Shown here: piece after piece, positions 8,315 to 16,389 of the stretch
Numbering within the stretch: position 1 is the first letter of the stretch
How the letters are laid out: each line of letters opens with the position of its first letter
Source of the DNA: CAYSCZ01 sp964429655
GTDB lineage: Bacteria; Bacteroidota; Bacteroidia; Cytophagales; Cyclobacteriaceae
Direction of reading: 5' to 3'
Length of the DNA stretch: 29,385 bases
Assembly (NCBI GenBank): GCA_964429655.1
Contig: CAYSCZ010000041.1
Location: 1-29,385, forward strand
The notes under the pieces: generated by a model
Databases searched by the model: none
The model's input: the letters and a program-made list of their open reading frames with translations, nothing else
Told to the model about the DNA's origin: nothing
Position numbers and translations under genes: made by a program

Positions 8315-8552
8315 TACATTTGGATCGTGTCCACCCATAGTATCCATGAAGCCAAAGAGTCATTTTACTTTGTGACCTTCACGTGTCATTAGTGGCTTCC
8401 ACTAATGGAAAAGACAAAGATTTATGAGTATTTACCCAGTTGGACAGAGCAACTTGCCAAAAGGGGAATAGCACTAAGCGGATATGTACTCATGCCTAAT
8501 CATCTGCATCTTTTGGTATTTGTCCAGCCAGAGTGTGAGGGTTTGAACAAAG
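8315..8552 (+). pseudogene. REP-associated tyrosine transposase (RAYT) remnant 1
   Basis: The reading frame gives FYFVTFTCH, a stop (TAG 8390-8392), then WLPLMEKTKIYEYLP and LSGYVLMPNHLHLLVF. The last part contains the HUH motif (HLH, codons 8501-8509) of Y1/TnpA_REP transposases, preceded by the family-typical MPN. The N-terminal strand FVTFTC..WLPL also fits RAYTs. The open part starts at an internal ATG (8405), but the stop upstream and loss of everything after GLNKV (including the catalytic Tyr region) show a pseudogene. The break at GLNKV falls exactly at the second 77-bp repeat. No start codon is visible in frame before 8345. Confidence 0.75.
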
Positions 8553-8629
8553 TTCCGTCCCCTCAGAGTCATCGGCACGAGACTCTGAGATAACAGGCTT
8601 CAAGGTTTTCGGCGCATTTTACCATTAAC
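8553..8629. repeat. 77-bp hairpin repeat, copy 2
   Basis: This is the direct repeat of 8238-8314, with a single A-to-C difference near its right end, 315 bases downstream. The 9-bp stem arms are at 8562-8570 and 8581-8589 with the same 10-base loop. It separates RAYT remnant 1 from RAYT remnant 2. Both copies therefore mark fragment borders in the same orientation. Confidence 0.85.
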
Positions 8630-8810
8630 CGGATAGATTTTATTACGGGCCGGTATAATCAGAAATTCATATCATACGTATAAAGCACTGCCAAAAGGAA
8701 AAAGCCTTGAAATTTATGCTTGGTGCATTACGCAAGGCCCTACTCAATTAAATATTGGTACGTATGATAAACCAATGCAGGATATTTTCAGAGAAAAGCT
8801 CACCGCCTCA
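8630..8810 (+). pseudogene. RAYT remnant 2, frameshifted
   Basis: Three reading frames in succession give pieces in the order expected of a RAYT: RIDFITGRYNQKFIS (from 8630), then CQKEK (8689-8703), then LEIYAWCI with IGTYDKPMQDIFRE (to about 8810). Functional relatives have a similar order around YCQKEKGLEIYAWCIM followed by the HUH motif. Here the expected His-x-His position reads PTQL, so the metal-binding histidines are lost. Two frameshifts are needed, one of them a single-base loss in an A-run near 8700. The remainder up to 8997 is AT-rich upstream sequence of the Ca2+ ATPase in which I see nothing else. Homology is weaker than for remnant 1. Confidence 0.5.
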
Positions 8811-8997
8811 AATTTTATCAGCAAAGTGCAGATAAATAATAAACAGTCATGTTGCTTTCAATTTTACAATATATTTTTGATTGTAAAACACTTAAACGAC
8901 AATATTAAAGGTCGGGAATCTTACTTTATCAAGTATTACTTTAAATTACGATTTGAAGTAAATCTTTTGAGTCTCCGACTTTATATGACATTTTGAA

Positions 8998-11709
8998 ATG
9001 AAACATACTGGCCTTTCATCACAACAAGTTAAGGAATCAAGGGAAAAATATGGAAGTAACGAATTAAGTGAAATCCAGGTTGAGGGTTTTTGGTCTAAAC
9101 TTTTAGATAACTTCAAAGATCCCATCATTTATATCCTCTTGGTCGCCCTGGTAGTTATTTTATTACTCTCATTTTTCGGAATGACGGAATGGTACGAAGC
9201 AGTGGCGATAGCAGTGGCTGTATTGCTTGCCACCGGGATATCAACCTTTTCAGAATACAAAAACGAAGCCTCATTTCAAAGATTACAGGAAGAAGCATCC
9301 AAGATTGAAAGTAAGACCTTTAGAAATGGTGAAATAGCGGACATACCTTTTACAGAAGTTGTAAAAGATGACCTGGTCCTTTTACAGTCCGGAGATAAAA
9401 TTCCTGCTGATGGGCACATTATTGAGGGTGATGTTAAGGTGAATCAGGCTTCGCTAACCGGTGAAAATGAACCTGTGGAGAAAGTTATCCTGGAAGAAGG
9501 GGTGACGTTTGATGAAACCGATTTAGCAAATCCTTACAGCCTGCTTAGGGGAACTGTTGTAGAGGATGGAGAGGCAGTAATGAAAGTCGATTCAGTGGGT
9601 GATCAAACCTACTATGGAAAACTATCTAAAGAACTATCCCTTAGTGATGACCGGTTATCACCACTACAGGTTAAACTTAAGGATCTTGCAGATCTGATAT
9701 CAAAGTACGGATACATCGCAGCCGGCTTTTTATTTGTCGTTTTCATGTTTCAAAAAATTGTGATTGCCAACAATTTTGAAGGTGCCGCCATGATGGAATA
9801 CCTGTCTAATTGGGGATTGTTGCTTACCGACAGCCTGGATGCAATAGTTTTAGCCATAATAGTACTTGTAGCTGCCGTACCGGAAGGTCTGCCGATGATG
9901 ATCGCAATTGTGCTATCACTTAACATGCAGAAGATGTTGCGTGAAAAAGTATTGGTAAGGAAATTACTGGGTATTGAGACAGCAGGCAGTTTGAGCATTC
10001 TTTTTTCTGATAAAACCGGTACTTTAACCAAAGGAAAATTAGAACCCCGGTTTTTTATAACCGGTTCAAACAATACTTACGAAACGTACAATTCTATCCC
10101 AGATCAATTAAGAGAATACTTAAAATTAGCTATAGCAGGAAATACCGCCAGCCATAGAACCCATGACGGTGAAATAACCGGTGGAAACTTTTCTGAGCGG
10201 GCCTTATTTGGTTACATACATGCTGAAGATGATCTGAGCTTGATCAAGAATGCCAAGTTAATCCATAAGATCCACTTTAATAGCACGCGCAAATTTTCAG
10301 CTACAGAGATGAGGCTTAGTAGTAAGCTTGGCGCCTTTAACTCCGATCAAATTGTATTCATAAAAGGAGCTCCCGAGCTATTGATGAAAGATATCAATAA
10401 TGCCATATCCGGGAAGGGGGAGATTATTCCTATTAAGGATAAAGAGGCCTTGACTACATATATGGACGGTTTAGCAGACGCCGGTATGCGGTTACTTTCT
10501 ATAGCTATTTCCAAGGATTCACTTAATCAAAAAGATGGCATACCTGATGAACTTGTTCTGGTAGGTGTGATCGGAATGCAGGATTCAATTAGGGATACAA
10601 CCAAAAGCTCCGTTGAACTGGTTAAAAAAGCCGGCGTTCAGGTAGTTATGATTACCGGGGACCGAAAAGGGACCGCAGCTTCCATCGCCAAAGAGTCCTC
10701 ACTTTTAGATAGTGATTCACAAGTAGTGCTTGAATCTACTGATCTTCAAAAGATGTCCGATGAGGAGATTGCAAAAATACTCCCAAATCTCAGGGTAATC
10801 GCCAGAGCCCTGCCAACGGATAAAAGTAGAATGGTTAGAATATCCAAAGGGCAGGGAGAAGTGGTTGGTATGACTGGTGATGGCGTAAATGATTCTGCAG
10901 CCCTTAAGCAGGCGGATGTTGGAATAGCTATGGGTAGCGGTGCAGAAGTCACAAAAGAAGCAGGGGATATCGTTATCCTGGATGATAATTTTAACTCAAT
11001 CAGTAATGCCATCAGGTACGGAAGAACCATCTTCCAATCCATACAGAAGTTTATAACCTTTCAGCTTACAGTTAACCTTGCGGCCGTTTCTGTTACTATT
11101 CTCGGGCCAATTATTAACGTGGAGTTTCCACTAACCATTATACAACTCCTATGGATAAACCTTATTATGGATACCCTGGGAGCCATTGCATTAGGTGGTG
11201 AACCTGCGCTAAAAAGGTATATGGAAGATGAGCCCATAAAACGGGATGATAATATCCTGACCAAGCCGATGATATCGGCCATACTGGTTAACGGATTATT
11301 TATTACCATATTTGCTGTGCTATTCCTAAAACTACCTTACTTTAAAGAGCTGTTTGCCAGAGGAACGTCGGAAGACAATGCCGTCTTTCTGACCGCTTTT
11401 TTCAACATTTTTATTTTCCAGGTTCTATTTAATATGCTAAATATACGCTCCGAAGGACTTAACTTTTTCGAGCATATCAGTGAGAATAAGCGGTTTATTC
11501 AAATTATCCTGTTGATTATCGTAGTCCAGATTCTTTTTACCTTTATCGGCGGACAAATCCTCCGAACGGTACCACTGTATTGGGAAGAGTGGGCATTAAT
11601 ATTATTATTCTCTGTATTAATTATCCCTATCGACTTCATTCGTAAACTTTTTGTGTCCGGGAAAAGAATTTACAGGGATACGTTTAAAATTGTTTTTGGC
11701 TATAGATAA
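8998..11709 (+). CDS. Ca2+-transporting P-type ATPase, PMCA-like
   Basis: A 903-residue P2-type ATPase of the inner membrane that should export Ca2+. Visible landmarks are the cation-ATPase N-terminal region (GLSSQQVKESREKYGSNEL) and the actuator loop TGEN (154-157; TGES is usual and the catalytic Glu is kept). M4 has PEGLP (Pro295) and the phosphorylation site is SDKTGTLT (Asp338). Further landmarks are MITGDRKGTA, the hinge MTGDGVND (625-632), and the M5-M6 region with WINLIMDTLGAIALG, whose Asn and Asp match Ca2+ ligands. The C-terminal four-helix domain is complete. Length and motifs fit the PMCA-type group; no calmodulin-binding tail is expected in bacteria. The gene starts right after a decayed RAYT. 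Its stop is followed in the same frame by an ADP-ribosylglycohydrolase fragment, so the right border looks recombined. Confidence 0.93.
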   Translation: MKHTGLSSQQVKESREKYGSNELSEIQVEGFWSKLLDNFKDPIIYILLVALVVILLLSFFGMTEWYEAVAIAVAVLLATGISTFSEYKNEASFQRLQEEASKIESKTFRNGEIADIPFTEVVKDDLVLLQSGDKIPADGHIIEGDVKVNQASLTGENEPVEKVILEEGVTFDETDLANPYSLLRGTVVEDGEAVMKVDSVGDQTYYGKLSKELSLSDDRLSPLQVKLKDLADLISKYGYIAAGFLFVVFMFQKIVIANNFEGAAMMEYLSNWGLLLTDSLDAIVLAIIVLVAAVPEGLPMMIAIVLSLNMQKMLREKVLVRKLLGIETAGSLSILFSDKTGTLTKGKLEPRFFITGSNNTYETYNSIPDQLREYLKLAIAGNTASHRTHDGEITGGNFSERALFGYIHAEDDLSLIKNAKLIHKIHFNSTRKFSATEMRLSSKLGAFNSDQIVFIKGAPELLMKDINNAISGKGEIIPIKDKEALTTYMDGLADAGMRLLSIAISKDSLNQKDGIPDELVLVGVIGMQDSIRDTTKSSVELVKKAGVQVVMITGDRKGTAASIAKESSLLDSDSQVVLESTDLQKMSDEEIAKILPNLRVIARALPTDKSRMVRISKGQGEVVGMTGDGVNDSAALKQADVGIAMGSGAEVTKEAGDIVILDDNFNSISNAIRYGRTIFQSIQKFITFQLTVNLAAVSVTILGPIINVEFPLTIIQLLWINLIMDTLGAIALGGEPALKRYMEDEPIKRDDNILTKPMISAILVNGLFITIFAVLFLKLPYFKELFARGTSEDNAVFLTAFFNIFIFQVLFNMLNIRSEGLNFFEHISENKRFIQIILLIIVVQILFTFIGGQILRTVPLYWEEWALILLFSVLIIPIDFIRKLFVSGKRIYRDTFKIVFGYR

Positions 11710-11715
11710 GCAGAT

Positions 11716-12363
11716 ATGGGTGCCCATGTGATGAATGACAGCTGGGGTACGCATCCTACCTTATTTTATGCCGCATTATATAGTGGGGCTTTTATTGAAT
11801 CAGACATACAAAAGCTTTATCAAATGGGCCTAGATGCTTTGCCAAAAGATAGCCCCATGCTCCCGGCTTTAAAGAATCTAAGGAAATGGCATAAAGAATA
11901 TAGGGATTGGCGAGATACACACAAACTGCTCTATAAAAATTATTTCAAGTATCCGGTAGATACGGACGTCCATAATTTCGTGAACGCCATCATTAATGGG
12001 CTGTATGGCGCCATGGCCATTCTTTATGGCGAAGGTGATTTCATTAAGACGGTAGGTATCTCGGTGAGTGCCGTTTTGGATTGTGATAATCAGGCTGCTA
12101 CCTGTGGTGGATTTGTTGGAGTACTTAATGGAAGTAAATCTATCCCAAACCATCTGATGACTGATATTGGTGGTGGAGAGGTCTGGGACGAACCATTCAA
12201 TAATCAATACATCAACTATTCAAGAGATAAGCTGCCCAATATGACCCCCATATCAGAAATAGTAGATCGTATCTATGCCATGGCTGAAAGTGCCATCCTC
12301 GAAAATGGAGGTAAAAAATTGCGAGACAATAGAGCGGTAATTTTGCAAACCCCGATAAAATGA
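11716..12363 (+). pseudogene. ADP-ribosylglycohydrolase family, C-terminal half only
   Basis: These 215 residues match the C-terminal half of ADP-ribosylglycohydrolase-like proteins. Visible are HVMNDSWGTHPTLFYAALY, GLYGAMAILYGEGDFIKT and the metal-binding segment VLDCDNQAAT, then EPFNNQYINYSRDKL and a helical end. Relatives are roughly twice this length and carry another acidic metal site in the N-terminal half, which is absent. The frame is the same as that of the Ca2+ ATPase: reading ATPase stop (TAA 11707-11709), Ala, Asp, then MGAHVMND. Homology seems to begin directly after that stop, so the ATG at 11716 is probably internal to the original gene. The 3' end overlaps the epimerase start (ATGA), so the fragment may still be translated and may serve translational coupling. 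Confidence 0.7.
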
Positions 12364-13511
12364 TCCGCAAACCAGGTGCCAATTCTGTCTATCTATTTTT
12401 TATTATTATATTCCTGCTCATCAACGCTTGTAATATGCAAAATAAAAAATCATTGTCAATTTCTAAATCCCCATTTGGGAAAACCAAAGATGGACCGGTA
12501 GATATTTACACACTGAAAAATAACCAGGGGATGGAGGTTGTGATTACCAACTTTGGAGGCACCATTGTTTCAATTAAAGTGCCTGACAGGAACGGTGATT
12601 ATGATGATGTTGTCCTTGGTTTTGATAATATATCAGGCTACGCAGGACCAGATAATCCTTATTTCGGTGGGATCGTGGGCCGTTATGCCAATAGAATTGC
12701 TAATGGTAGATTTACTTTAGAAGGTACTGAATATGGTCTTGCCCGAAATAACGGACTCAATCATCTGCATGGAGGAGAGAAAGGCTTTAACCTCAGAATC
12801 TGGGATGCAGTTGAGATTGAAAATGATGATCAGGTAGGCCTATTGCTACAATACCAAAGCAAAGACATGGAAGAGGGCTATCCCGGAAACCTATCCGTAA
12901 CTGTAAAATACCTGCTTAATAACCGTAATGAACTGGAAATTCAATACTCAGCAACCACAGATAAAACAACGATTATCAACCTTACCAACCACAGCTACTT
13001 TAACCTAGCTGGCGAAGGGAAAGGAAATATCCTTGACCATGAATTAAGGATTATGGCAGATTCCATTACGCCCGTCGATGAAAACCTGATCCCAACCGGT
13101 GGTCTATTAAAAGTAGAAGGGACTCCTTTTGACTTTAAGCAAAGCAAATCCATTGGCCGTGATATTAATGCAGAAAATAAACAGATTAAACTTGCAGGCG
13201 GGTATGATCATAATTTTGTGTTGAATAAAGATTCCTCCAAAATGTCGCTGGCCGCTGAAGCTTATGAACCTAAATCTGGAAGATACTTACAAGTATTTAC
13301 AGAAGAGCCAGGGGTTCAGTTTTATTGCGGGAACTTTCTGGATGGTTCATTTACAGGAAAAAATGAACATGTTTATGGTTACAGAACCGGGTTTTGCCTG
13401 GAAACACAGCACTTCCCGGATTCACCAAATCATGAATCCTTTCCGTCCACCATATTAAAACCTAATCAGACTTATGAGACTTCGACAATATTTAGATTTT
13501 TTTCTAAGTAA
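12360..13511 (+). CDS. galM: Aldose 1-epimerase, lipoprotein form
   Basis: A 383-residue galactose mutarotase, which interconverts alpha and beta anomers of sugars such as galactose or glucose. The GalM fold is shown by NHLHGG (His135/His137), the catalytic-acid region NLTNHSYFNLAG (His211), GVQFYCGNFLDG, and the catalytic-base region CLETQHFPDSPNH (Glu348). An N-terminal hydrophobic segment ending LINAC is a lipobox, so the enzyme should be lipidated and act in the periplasm or at the cell surface rather than in the cytoplasm, as is common for Bacteroidota sugar-uptake loci. The start overlaps the preceding glycohydrolase fragment by 4 bp (ATGA), suggesting coupled translation. The symbol follows family identity; the sugar specificity is not visible. 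Confidence 0.9.
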   Translation: MIRKPGANSVYLFFIIIFLLINACNMQNKKSLSISKSPFGKTKDGPVDIYTLKNNQGMEVVITNFGGTIVSIKVPDRNGDYDDVVLGFDNISGYAGPDNPYFGGIVGRYANRIANGRFTLEGTEYGLARNNGLNHLHGGEKGFNLRIWDAVEIENDDQVGLLLQYQSKDMEEGYPGNLSVTVKYLLNNRNELEIQYSATTDKTTIINLTNHSYFNLAGEGKGNILDHELRIMADSITPVDENLIPTGGLLKVEGTPFDFKQSKSIGRDINAENKQIKLAGGYDHNFVLNKDSSKMSLAAEAYEPKSGRYLQVFTEEPGVQFYCGNFLDGSFTGKNEHVYGYRTGFCLETQHFPDSPNHESFPSTILKPNQTYETSTIFRFFSK

Positions 13512-13568
13512 GCATATTCCTGTCTTATCAATTCTGCTGGCCATTTATTCATCCCAGAATTCCTGCAG

Positions 13569-15239
13569 CTATTCCAGCACATGCCGAATATTTAATAATG
13601 CTTCCCCATACACCGGTAGACCAAGACCATCTACGCCTTGAATTATGATTTTAAAATTGCCCACCGCATCCGACGTTTTGAATGTAACCGTCTGGGAGCT
13701 ATTGGCCTGGATTTTTATCTCAGGGTCCCAATAAAGCATGGCCCTGAAATCAGGAATTTTTTCTTCCTCTTGTGGCTGAGGCAGACCAAACTTATTTGGT
13801 TTATTAAATCCCTGCAAAGTGGTTTGGTTAATGGTGGTCCCGATATTTTCAAGTGGCTCATCGTCTATCGTGTATACTGCTATGACTCCAGACCTGGCCA
13901 TTAGCGGTTCAAACTGCTCCCTTACCGAATTGCGGTTATTGAATAGCTCTACCCTTTCAATTTCATCTGTCGGTAGTTCCAGGATTTTTGATTCATCATA
14001 TATCATATAACCATTTAAGAAATACCATGGCCTGGCCGGGAATAATCTAGTGTTTTTTCGATCATACAACCGAACGGTAGGTGTGCCGTTTTCCTTTTTT
14101 ATGACCGTCTTGAAAAAAAGTTCCGTAATGAATTCTGCCAGGTCTTCCACCAGCCGATAATCTTTCATATAAAAAACTCTGTCGGGCTTCAGGGCAATCT
14201 TTTCTGGTTGATCGGTAAAATACCGTTTAGTTTGGACCTGGAATATTTCATTCAATTCCCGCTTTTTTCTGGTTCTGATTAGATAGTCTAGTATATCCCT
14301 GGATTTTGGGGGCTCCTTGTTAATCGATATTGAAGTGTTCAGTGGATATTCTTCACGCAATAATACAGGTAACAATGTGCCGGCAGGGTGAAGGTTTTGT
14401 ATTTGCAGGGTTCTTTGCCCATAAAAATCTGGTAATTCTAATTTAAAGACGCCGTTTATGCTGGAGTTACGGTAAAATCTATGATCCTCCACAGAAAAGA
14501 TCGAAAGTAAGGGCGTGTTCAACAGTTCCCCTGAAGTGGGAACTTCCAATCGTCCCCTAATAAATAAACCATTTTCCGGTTTGAATTCATCCCCTGATTT
14601 TTTCTGATCGATGGATTGATAGTTGCTATTTTGTTCAATGATAGACCAGCTCCTATTTATAAGGCTACGAATGAAAACACTGGCCGAAAGGTTTAATAAC
14701 TGGTCAGAATTATTTTTGATGGTTACAAGCACATCATCCCGACGACTATATTCCGCTTTATTCAATTCAATTTGAATTTTCTCATAAGTGCGTGGGCTAA
14801 CTGCACGGTTATTTACTGTTGTGACTGTAGTATCAAAATTAGGTTTTTCGCCCCAGATGTTGTAAACCGGAATATCCCGATGATAAATAAACCCGGAGTT
14901 AAAATTTCTATTCCACTGGGTATAAAATCTAAATCGATAGTATCCTTCTTTCCATTCATATGGGATAAGGATATCTCCCTGGGCGGTATTTTCTGAAACA
15001 GAAAGCTTATGGCTGGCTAGCAGTACGCCTTCAGCATTTAAAATTTCTAGATACAATACCTTACTGAGAATGGGTTTGGCGTTTAAAAAGTATACCTTAT
15101 ACCAAACCCTTTCTCCGGTCACATAAACGGACCTGTCAAAATGGACAAATATTTTGTCCGGTGGTTGGCCCAACAGGGGCAACTCAGCAAAGGGCTGCAT
15201 TAAAATAAAAAAGAGCAATACTTTACTTAAGAGCATCAT
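13569..15239 (-). CDS. MG2-domain envelope protein with plug-like C-terminal segment
   Basis: The protein has 556 residues with the start at 15239, where the ATG shares its first base with the stop of the upstream DUF4249 gene (TAATG coupling). An in-frame ATG five codons earlier (15254) is less likely. A signal peptide precedes KIFVHFDRSVYVTGERVWYK, the hallmark of alpha-2-macroglobulin MG2 domains in Bacteroidota (about residues 30-125). A long beta-rich middle follows. Near residues 400-470 a stretch including PWYFLNGYMIYDES, EIERVELFNN and GVIAVYT resembles the plug domain of TonB-dependent receptors, but without a barrel. Relatives are often longer (around 800-900 residues). It probably works at the outer membrane with the receptor and DUF4249 lipoprotein encoded upstream; the ligand is unknown. 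Confidence 0.75.
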   Translation of the reverse strand: MMLLSKVLLFFILMQPFAELPLLGQPPDKIFVHFDRSVYVTGERVWYKVYFLNAKPILSKVLYLEILNAEGVLLASHKLSVSENTAQGDILIPYEWKEGYYRFRFYTQWNRNFNSGFIYHRDIPVYNIWGEKPNFDTTVTTVNNRAVSPRTYEKIQIELNKAEYSRRDDVLVTIKNNSDQLLNLSASVFIRSLINRSWSIIEQNSNYQSIDQKKSGDEFKPENGLFIRGRLEVPTSGELLNTPLLSIFSVEDHRFYRNSSINGVFKLELPDFYGQRTLQIQNLHPAGTLLPVLLREEYPLNTSISINKEPPKSRDILDYLIRTRKKRELNEIFQVQTKRYFTDQPEKIALKPDRVFYMKDYRLVEDLAEFITELFFKTVIKKENGTPTVRLYDRKNTRLFPARPWYFLNGYMIYDESKILELPTDEIERVELFNNRNSVREQFEPLMARSGVIAVYTIDDEPLENIGTTINQTTLQGFNKPNKFGLPQPQEEEKIPDFRAMLYWDPEIKIQANSSQTVTFKTSDAVGNFKIIIQGVDGLGLPVYGEALLNIRHVLE

Positions 15240-16312
15240 TATATACTTTCCCAATATTCAGGTCTTATTACATTGGAGTTGGGTATAACACTACAATCAC
15301 AGCACACCTTCATCCAAAAAGTAGTGTCACATACTGTTGAATCACAAGGCGGACATATTCTTTCAACTTCATGGGGCTCAAGCAAATCCGGTGTGGTAAA
15401 AGTCCTCACCGTATCCACAGAAGCTACCTCAAAAAAACCGAGAACCGTCTCCTCAGGATCGTTGACATTAAAAATATTTCCTCGAACGCTACCAGGTACA
15501 GGATCGAAAAATGTTCCCTGTTGGTTACTCAGCTTATTTATATTATCCCAATAATTAAAAGCTTCTTCTGTAATGGAATATTGAAAAGCTGTAAAATAGT
15601 GTTGGTAATTATATTGTTGATGGGGCAGCAGACCACGTTTGCTTAAGCGGAAGTTTCTTAACTCCCGGACGCTGGATGATTCGGAATGATAGATAAATAT
15701 TTTATCCCGATCTATGGGGACATCAGTTACATAACAGGCCCTTACATTGTTAATGGTGTCGCACTTTTGCTCTGTAAGGAAGTTAAATGCTTCGTTGACT
15801 TCCCAGCGAAACCATACTTTGTCAGGTCTATCACCCAGAGGTGTGGTTAAAAACAAGTTTACAAAGTTTAATTCGGAAAACCTGTCATCGATTTCCAGCT
15901 CAAAGGTCATGGTATCGGGTTTAATGGATTCAGGCATGGTTTGAGGCACAGATTCATATATTTCTCCATCATTAAGTTGTATTCTTAAGTGGTAGGTTAC
16001 CCCTATACCTATGCTGAAATTATCCGAACTTAAAATATATGTTCCGGGCATATTACTAGCCTCTTTATAATTAGCAATGTTACCCAGGTTATCAATCAAA
16101 GACACATTGGCATTAAATTCATTTTGTCCCACCTCACCGGGATCGAATGACCTGAATAATTTTACTTTTTGTGGTAACCCTGTATTGTCTATCCTTCCGT
16201 CTACTACTAATAGATCAGGTTGTGTTCCAGTATCAAAGTCGAAAGGTTGACTACAATAAAAAAACGTTAAAAAGACCAATAAGCAATATTTCGACATTTT
16301 TGTACTTTTCAA
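15239..16312 (-). CDS. DUF4249 domain lipoprotein
   Basis: The protein has 357 residues with a short hydrophobic N-terminus ending FFYC, a lipobox, followed by acidic residues (DFDTG) that fit a Bacteroidota lipoprotein export signal. The beginning of the mature part, LLVVDGRIDNTG, followed by KVKLFRS and by NANVSLIDNLGN, is typical of DUF4249, a beta-sandwich family of unknown function that is regularly encoded beside TonB-dependent receptors. The C-terminus is Cys-rich (CPPCDSTVCDTTFW, then VCCDC), suggesting disulfides. It lies 77 bp after the receptor gene and overlaps the MG2 gene by one base, so all three probably form one operon. An internal ATG at codon 6 is a possible alternative start. 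Confidence 0.8.
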   Translation of the reverse strand: MKSTKMSKYCLLVFLTFFYCSQPFDFDTGTQPDLLVVDGRIDNTGLPQKVKLFRSFDPGEVGQNEFNANVSLIDNLGNIANYKEASNMPGTYILSSDNFSIGIGVTYHLRIQLNDGEIYESVPQTMPESIKPDTMTFELEIDDRFSELNFVNLFLTTPLGDRPDKVWFRWEVNEAFNFLTEQKCDTINNVRACYVTDVPIDRDKIFIYHSESSSVRELRNFRLSKRGLLPHQQYNYQHYFTAFQYSITEEAFNYWDNINKLSNQQGTFFDPVPGSVRGNIFNVNDPEETVLGFFEVASVDTVRTFTTPDLLEPHEVERICPPCDSTVCDTTFWMKVCCDCSVIPNSNVIRPEYWESI

Positions 16313-16389
16313 TGCCTAATTAACAGATTTATCAATCAAATGATTTGCTCAGTACTTTTTCATTTATAGCTAATAAATAAATCATATTT

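Noticed and set aside
8775..8996. Possible small gene ending just before the Ca2+ ATPase
   Set aside because: Its first ~12 codons are the tail of the frameshifted RAYT remnant and the rest is AT-rich with no recognisable features.
13512..13568. Bidirectional terminator between galM and the MG2 gene
   Set aside because: Only short palindromes (GAATTC, CTGCAG) are visible; no stable stem with a T-run.
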